Shown piece by piece: positions 59,291 through 64,000 of a DNA stretch of 64,000 nucleotides. The notes beneath the pieces are model-generated. The model ran no database searches. It was not told where the DNA came from and worked only from the letters and a program-made list of their open reading frames with translations. The translations under genes and the position numbers were made by a program. The stretch's first letter is position 1; each line of letters starts with the position of its first letter. Source of the DNA: Strongylocentrotus purpuratus. Its lineage: Eukaryota > Echinodermata > Echinoidea > Camarodonta > Strongylocentrotidae. Location: positions 558,001 to 622,000 of the forward strand of contig NW_022145530.1 in the NCBI RefSeq assembly GCF_000002235.5, given 5' to 3'.

Positions 59291-62200
59291 ATGCAGATTT
59301 AATTAGCTACCTTATCTAAATTATGTTGTGATGGCTATTTTTAGAAACTTGTGAATTAAGGCATATCCAGCATTTCATCAATGAGGGTGGGGGGGGGGGG
59401 GGGGGGGGGGTAATCTGTATCACTAAAGCTACAGAATGTAATTCAAGATTGTAATCAGTAGCTTCTTGCCCTTAATTCTTCCCTTCTACTTTGACCTTTG
59501 TCTCTATAGTTGCATAATACATTCCTTAAAGTATTTCTAGGAAAAAAAATGATGAGCATTGCTTTATTATAATTTACATTTGTTTCTATCACACAAGACC
59601 CAACGATTTTGATAAGCAAACCCCCTTCCCCTCCTCCCCTTTGGAAGAACTACTGTAATTACCCCCTACACTTGCTTCTCTTATGGCTACATGAGTAACA
59701 TATGACATGCAACAACTCCTGGAATCTTCACATTCCCAAATGATGACAGTTTTTTCCCTCCAGGAATAGCACTCCTAGAGCTTTGCAAATACCATCACTA
59801 TAAACAAACAAAACTCACAATAGCACTGTACTGCACACAGGACAATCAAATATTAAGTCAGACTTTAACCAATTAATTCTCAAGAACACTACCGCATACT
59901 GGCGAGTTTGATACCTGGCGGCCTCAAAATCATTTAATGGAATGTCTAATCATTTATGTAAATAATTACACCAGTGCCACATAACATTTTGTTAATTTTT
60001 TTCTTTTACAGTCTTTAATATTTTTCATGTTTATTCAGATATTTCGTCACTTGAATAAAAATGTAATTTTCAAAAACAAAAGAGACATATACATGTATAT
60101 ATATTAGGACATTAATTGTTTAATTTTCTTTTGTTTTTTGTACTAACAACTCATTAGGTGTTGTATCTTGATATTCTGTGTTGTTTATTTACGTAAAGTC
60201 ACATGGATTGGAAGAGAAGACCTTTGAGTTATAGTTAATCTTTTTCTTTCCCTGGCATCCATGTGACTCTCTTCAAACCTTAATGCTGTTTTGTATTAAT
60301 TCACCTTTCACTTGATTCGTCTTTGCCCAATAAATAATAATAACTTAAAAGGTACATAATATGAGAGGGATCGAAATGACCAAGTTGGGTTTATCACTTT
60401 CTTTTGATGTCCCATTTCTTTTCCTTTTTAAAATTTCTTTTTGCAGTTGATGTTTCATCTTTGTATCAATAAATAATGACCACAAAACAAAAATGTATTT
60501 TCTTACCTGATATATAATTGTCCACTCAAACAATCAATCCCACAATGAGCTTATATCACATACAGCAAAACTCCAATATATATTACAATCTTTCGCATAG
60601 GTTAAGTCCTTCAACACTTATTCCTTTATTACAACAAATGCACAGAATTTCAAATTTCAAATCAATTGTTAGTTTGTTCTCCTTTTCTCCAAACTATGAG
60701 CTTCAAATATTTTTTTTCTATGAAGAGATATTGCAGTTTAAAAACATTCCTAGTAAAATGTAAACTGCCCTGTCGAGTACACTATGTGACTTACATGTAC
60801 GCACTCGCATACTATAGCGCACATGGAACCCAAGTCCGACTTCGGTTCTTACCCCTTTACCCAGGGTTTTATATTATTTCTTTCTTTCTCATACTTCTTA
60901 GTGGTTTATCTATAGAATGCCTGGTAATTTTTCAAAGTTGATTTTATACATTCAACTTTTACAAAAATTACTTTTTAAAGTGACTGGTACACTTTAAATA
61001 AAATGAACACTGTTGAAACCCAACAATTGCCTATTACCGGTACTACAGGGTTTAATGTCTTTTTCTTTTTGTTTTATAGTTGAATAACATCTGACCTTTT
61101 TTAATGCAAATGTTATTTTCAGTCTTGTACCATATATACCAATAAAAATAAGAGAAACAATTTTATTTCAAATAAAATATACACTGTATTATGACAATTT
61201 ATGTATTCATATGTTCAGTATGTTCATAAAACTATATAATATATCAAGTGATTATCAATTATTTATATAATTTGTATAATATGTTCCAAAAATGTTAATG
61301 AACAAGACATATGACCAATAAAATCACACACCAAAAAAGAGCATTCAATAAAATTAATAGTACTGACAAAGATAGACAGGTAGTCAAACTCATTATAACA
61401 AGTAAACTGAGTTATATACATATATATAAACTGTATGTTAAAAGACCACTTGCATGAGATGATGTAATTACAAAAACTCTGCAGTACAAGTGAAATCTCC
61501 ACGTCTTAAGAGGCTGCCTTAGGGCCAACAAGGGCGGAAAACCCCGCAGCAGCTGCATCACGATGGTTACCCTGGCAGCAGACAAGGATGGACTGCCTGT
61601 TAGCTCTGATCCATTTCTGAATACTGTGAGAGAGGGTTTGTCAAAGATGTGGGCATAGCAGGTTTGTCCCCCAGAATCCTAAAGTTTTGTCCGATGATAG
61701 ATGAGATCCGTTGATTTGCGGTATTGCACATGAATACAGGAGGGAAAGAAGATATAAACTTTTTCTTCTCTACTTTTAAAGCCCCACCGCACTAGTTTGG
61801 CCAGGAGGGATTAGACCTTCCTGCAAGGTCACTGACAGGTGGTTATCTCATGAAATAAGCTCTCAATTAACATAAGAAAAAGAGGATCATGGGGGACCAA
61901 TGGTCACCGATTAGGCATTGTTTGCTATATAGAGGGTGCAAGTAGCTATTAGTAGTGCAGTGGGGCTTTAAAGCCTCTTATTGGGTGATGGCGGTCAGCA
62001 GTGTTCTTGGCAGCATCTCTATGATATGGCTAGGGTATACACGATGGACGCAGAATGACAACATCTCAGTCTGACAGACCACAAATATGCCCTTCTTTAT
62101 ATAGCATAATCTCCAAAGTGGAGTAACCTGAGAGAGGGGATCGATGGCTCTCCTCCACACAGCTGGAGGAAAGGATTGGAAAGTGAGATAGCTACACGTA

Positions 62201-62582
62201 TGTGCATCAAAAGGACGTAAGGTGTCTCCTGTGCGTGAACTGGAGTGCTGGCTGGAATATCTTAAAGTGGTAAATAACTGAGATCAGATCATCATCGGAA
62301 CATGTAGCAATACCAGAGACATTGTCAATCTACGTCTTGGGATGGGATGGCATCCTCACTTCCATGAAACTCTTCATAAAAAGTCATACATATTTGCCTC
62401 CCGTGTAGAGAGAGGCCTTTTAACCATATATATATATATATATATATAGCATCTCTGTACATAGCATTTCAAAATCATTGCAATAAGAATGTTACAGCAA
62501 AAATATATTATCTGTTGCATATATATATATATATATATATCGACTCTTTTCTCTGTATAAAAATGCACTTGTATAAGCTATG

Positions 62583-63504
62583 CTACGTGAGGCCACTGAC
62601 GGCCTTCTTAAACTCCTCCTGGGCGCTCTTGAGCAAGTTAGTGTTAGGATCCATCACATCTATACCAGTCATAGCTATGGCCTTGGCTTGGATCAGGGTG
62701 GGTGATTGTGCTTCAAGCATACCTGCAATCAAATCAAACATAAATTATCGTTGATATACCGGTATGCACGATGTATATGGTAAGGGGTGAGGTAAATCAA
62801 TGCCTCAACACATCAATTAATGTTGAGAAAAATCAGTTATATTTAATGATTTTGACAACAAGGATAATTTAAACTGCATTTGTTTAAAACTTAAACATAT
62901 AAATCACCAGCCACCCTGGTAAATGATAGCAGTTTTCCTAGTGTATCAAAGTGTACTCCACTTTATATTCCTTGTATCTTACAACATAAAGATATAGCAA
63001 GTACCTGTAGGACCTTTGTAGCACATCTCCTCTTTTCTATCCCCACTTGCCTTTCATTAAGTAAATAAAAAGACACTGTGGTTAAACCAAGGGATGAGTG
63101 AACAAGTCTTTATACAAAGGGCACAAACAGGAGACCAGACACAAATGACTGTTGTCACACATACAGTTTATATATACTCCAAAATCCATAGTGGATGGCG
63201 AGTTGAACATGACCTTGTCTGTTTGCAACATAATAGCCCAGCAGGAGTTACAAGGATATTGGTATATACCTGCCCACTTGGTGAAACCAGGGGTGTGAGT
63301 GCCTGAATCTGTAGGGATGCCAAACTTGGGGTGTATGCTGGGAAGGACATAGGAGACGTTACCCATGTCCGTGGAACCTCCCTTCTCCCCTCTCCTCTCG
63401 GAAGGGTAGCTGAATCCTAAGATCTCTGCATGTCTCTCAAAGGATAATGATAGGGCATTGTTGTGAATCATGTTGGCATAGTTGCACCCACTTTTACACT
63501 CTAA
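62583..63504 (-). CDS. PM20D2: PM20D2 (peptidase M20 family), C-terminal part
   Basis: Two in-frame exons on the minus strand (63504-63270 and 62722-62583, stop TAG) encode the last 124 residues; the rest lies beyond the right edge. The signature GGSTDMGNVSYVLPSIHPKF matches the PM20D2 block GSTDxGNVSFxxPGIHPYF. It is followed by THTPGFTKWAG and an alanine-rich helix (QAKAIAMTGIDVM), as in the human protein. M20 enzymes are di-zinc hydrolases, and PM20D2 removes unwanted beta-alanyl and gamma-aminobutyryl dipeptides in the cytosol. The His of the SIHP block falls at the site M20 proteins use in catalysis or dimer contact. It is convergent with epsin. The upstream exon boundary (TGTAG before 63504) keeps frame, but the preceding exon is not visible. 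Confidence 0.85.
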
Positions 63505-64000
63505 CTACACAAATCAGAGAGAGAAAGAGAGAAGGAGAGAGAGAGAGGGAGAGAACAAGAATAAAAGGGCTCTCTAACTAATGATCATCTACATAACAAA
63601 ACATTAATTTTCTTTTTTTTGTTATTGTCTCTCTTGAACAGAGCTACTTGTCGAAATATTACTTATACCTGCCAATTACCTTTCACAGCAAAAGTTAGGT
63701 ACCTCCCAAGGCAATATTACCAATGTATGCTAGCTTTCCTGTATAGATATATTAAACATTAGTTTTCAGAAAGACAGAGGAATCTAGGGTTCATAACATT
63801 AGTTTAAAAGTTAAAAAAAAGTAAAAAAAAACAAAGCAGGATCATCCTCTCAAAGTAGGAATGGTTGACAGCTATGTCTAGAAAAAAGGGATTAAACTCT
63901 CTCTCCTCTCCTCTCAGAACAGAACAGTAGATAAAATCCCATGCCACGTACTGCATGAAACTTTACTTTAAAAAAAACACCTTACTTTTATGAACGTCAC

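Larger units (their letters stand above)
53025..62582. other. Convergent region, epsin and PM20D2 3' ends
   Basis: No coding exon was found between the epsin stop and the PM20D2 stop. A donor-like GTAAGT at 53056 and an acceptor-like CGCCAG before 53568 would allow a spliced epsin 3' UTR. AATAAA signals occur at 54401 and 56377, among others. The stretch is otherwise AT-rich with G or C runs (54539-54554, 58387-58403, 59388-59410), a pogo-like MITE (57489-57648), a SINE tail fragment (59204-59290) and (AT)n runs (62427-62448, 62520-62540). The last about 1 kb is presumably the PM20D2 3' UTR on the minus strand. Confidence 0.55.

Overview
The window is animal nuclear DNA. Its genes are split by many GT-AG introns, it is AT-rich, and it is full of simple repeats, long G/C homopolymer runs, foldback (MITE-like) elements and tRNA-derived SINEs. 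The protein families present fit an invertebrate deuterostome. The gene set, intron sizes and G-run-rich repeats look most like a sea urchin, but the species call is inference and no search was run.

Six protein-coding genes are supported. All exons were joined by hand at splice sites that keep frame. (1) 4160-9604, + strand: bacterial-type endonuclease IV (APN1/Nfo family AP endonuclease) with a roughly 300-residue lysine-rich N-terminal extension, 7 coding exons, 576 aa. (2) 17642-13073, - strand: a coiled-coil protein of the CCDC166/DUF4515 family, 7 coding exons, 323 aa. (3) 17937-25225, + strand: LSM11, the U7 snRNP Sm-like protein of histone mRNA 3'-end processing, 5 exons, 599 aa. (4) 44271-30090, - strand: diacylglycerol lipase beta (DAGLB), 14 coding exons, 693 aa, triad intact. 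(5) 49088-53024, + strand: epsin, 3 coding exons, 577 aa. (6) 63504-62583, - strand: the last two exons of PM20D2, a peptidase M20 family member that runs off the right edge.

The genes alternate strand strictly (+ - + - + -), giving convergent pairs (1/2, 3/4, 5/6) and divergent pairs (2/3, 4/5). The CCDC166/LSM11 pair is separated by only 294 bp between start codons. That gap holds an RFX X-box-like site near CCDC166, and the LSM11 start codon lies in an exact TISU/YY1 element. The genes serve unrelated processes: base-excision repair, cilium-type coiled-coil structure, histone mRNA processing, endocannabinoid synthesis, clathrin endocytosis and dipeptide hydrolysis. There is no sign of a functional cluster.

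The accessory DNA is the richer source of oddities. It includes five copies of a pogo-like TA-flanked element, three of which begin 16-18 bp past a splice donor. It also includes several unrelated intronic foldback elements, a nested set of palindromes at 43-44 kb, a minisatellite that reverses orientation at its centre (3.0-3.6 kb), a G-tract element present as an inverted pair (36.4 and 47.0 kb), and a terminal-inverted-repeat element carrying a tRNA-Leu-like segment (37.9-38.4 kb). No retroviral, LTR, Polinton or other capsid-bearing element was recognised, and no CRISPR array or intact tRNA/rRNA gene was found.
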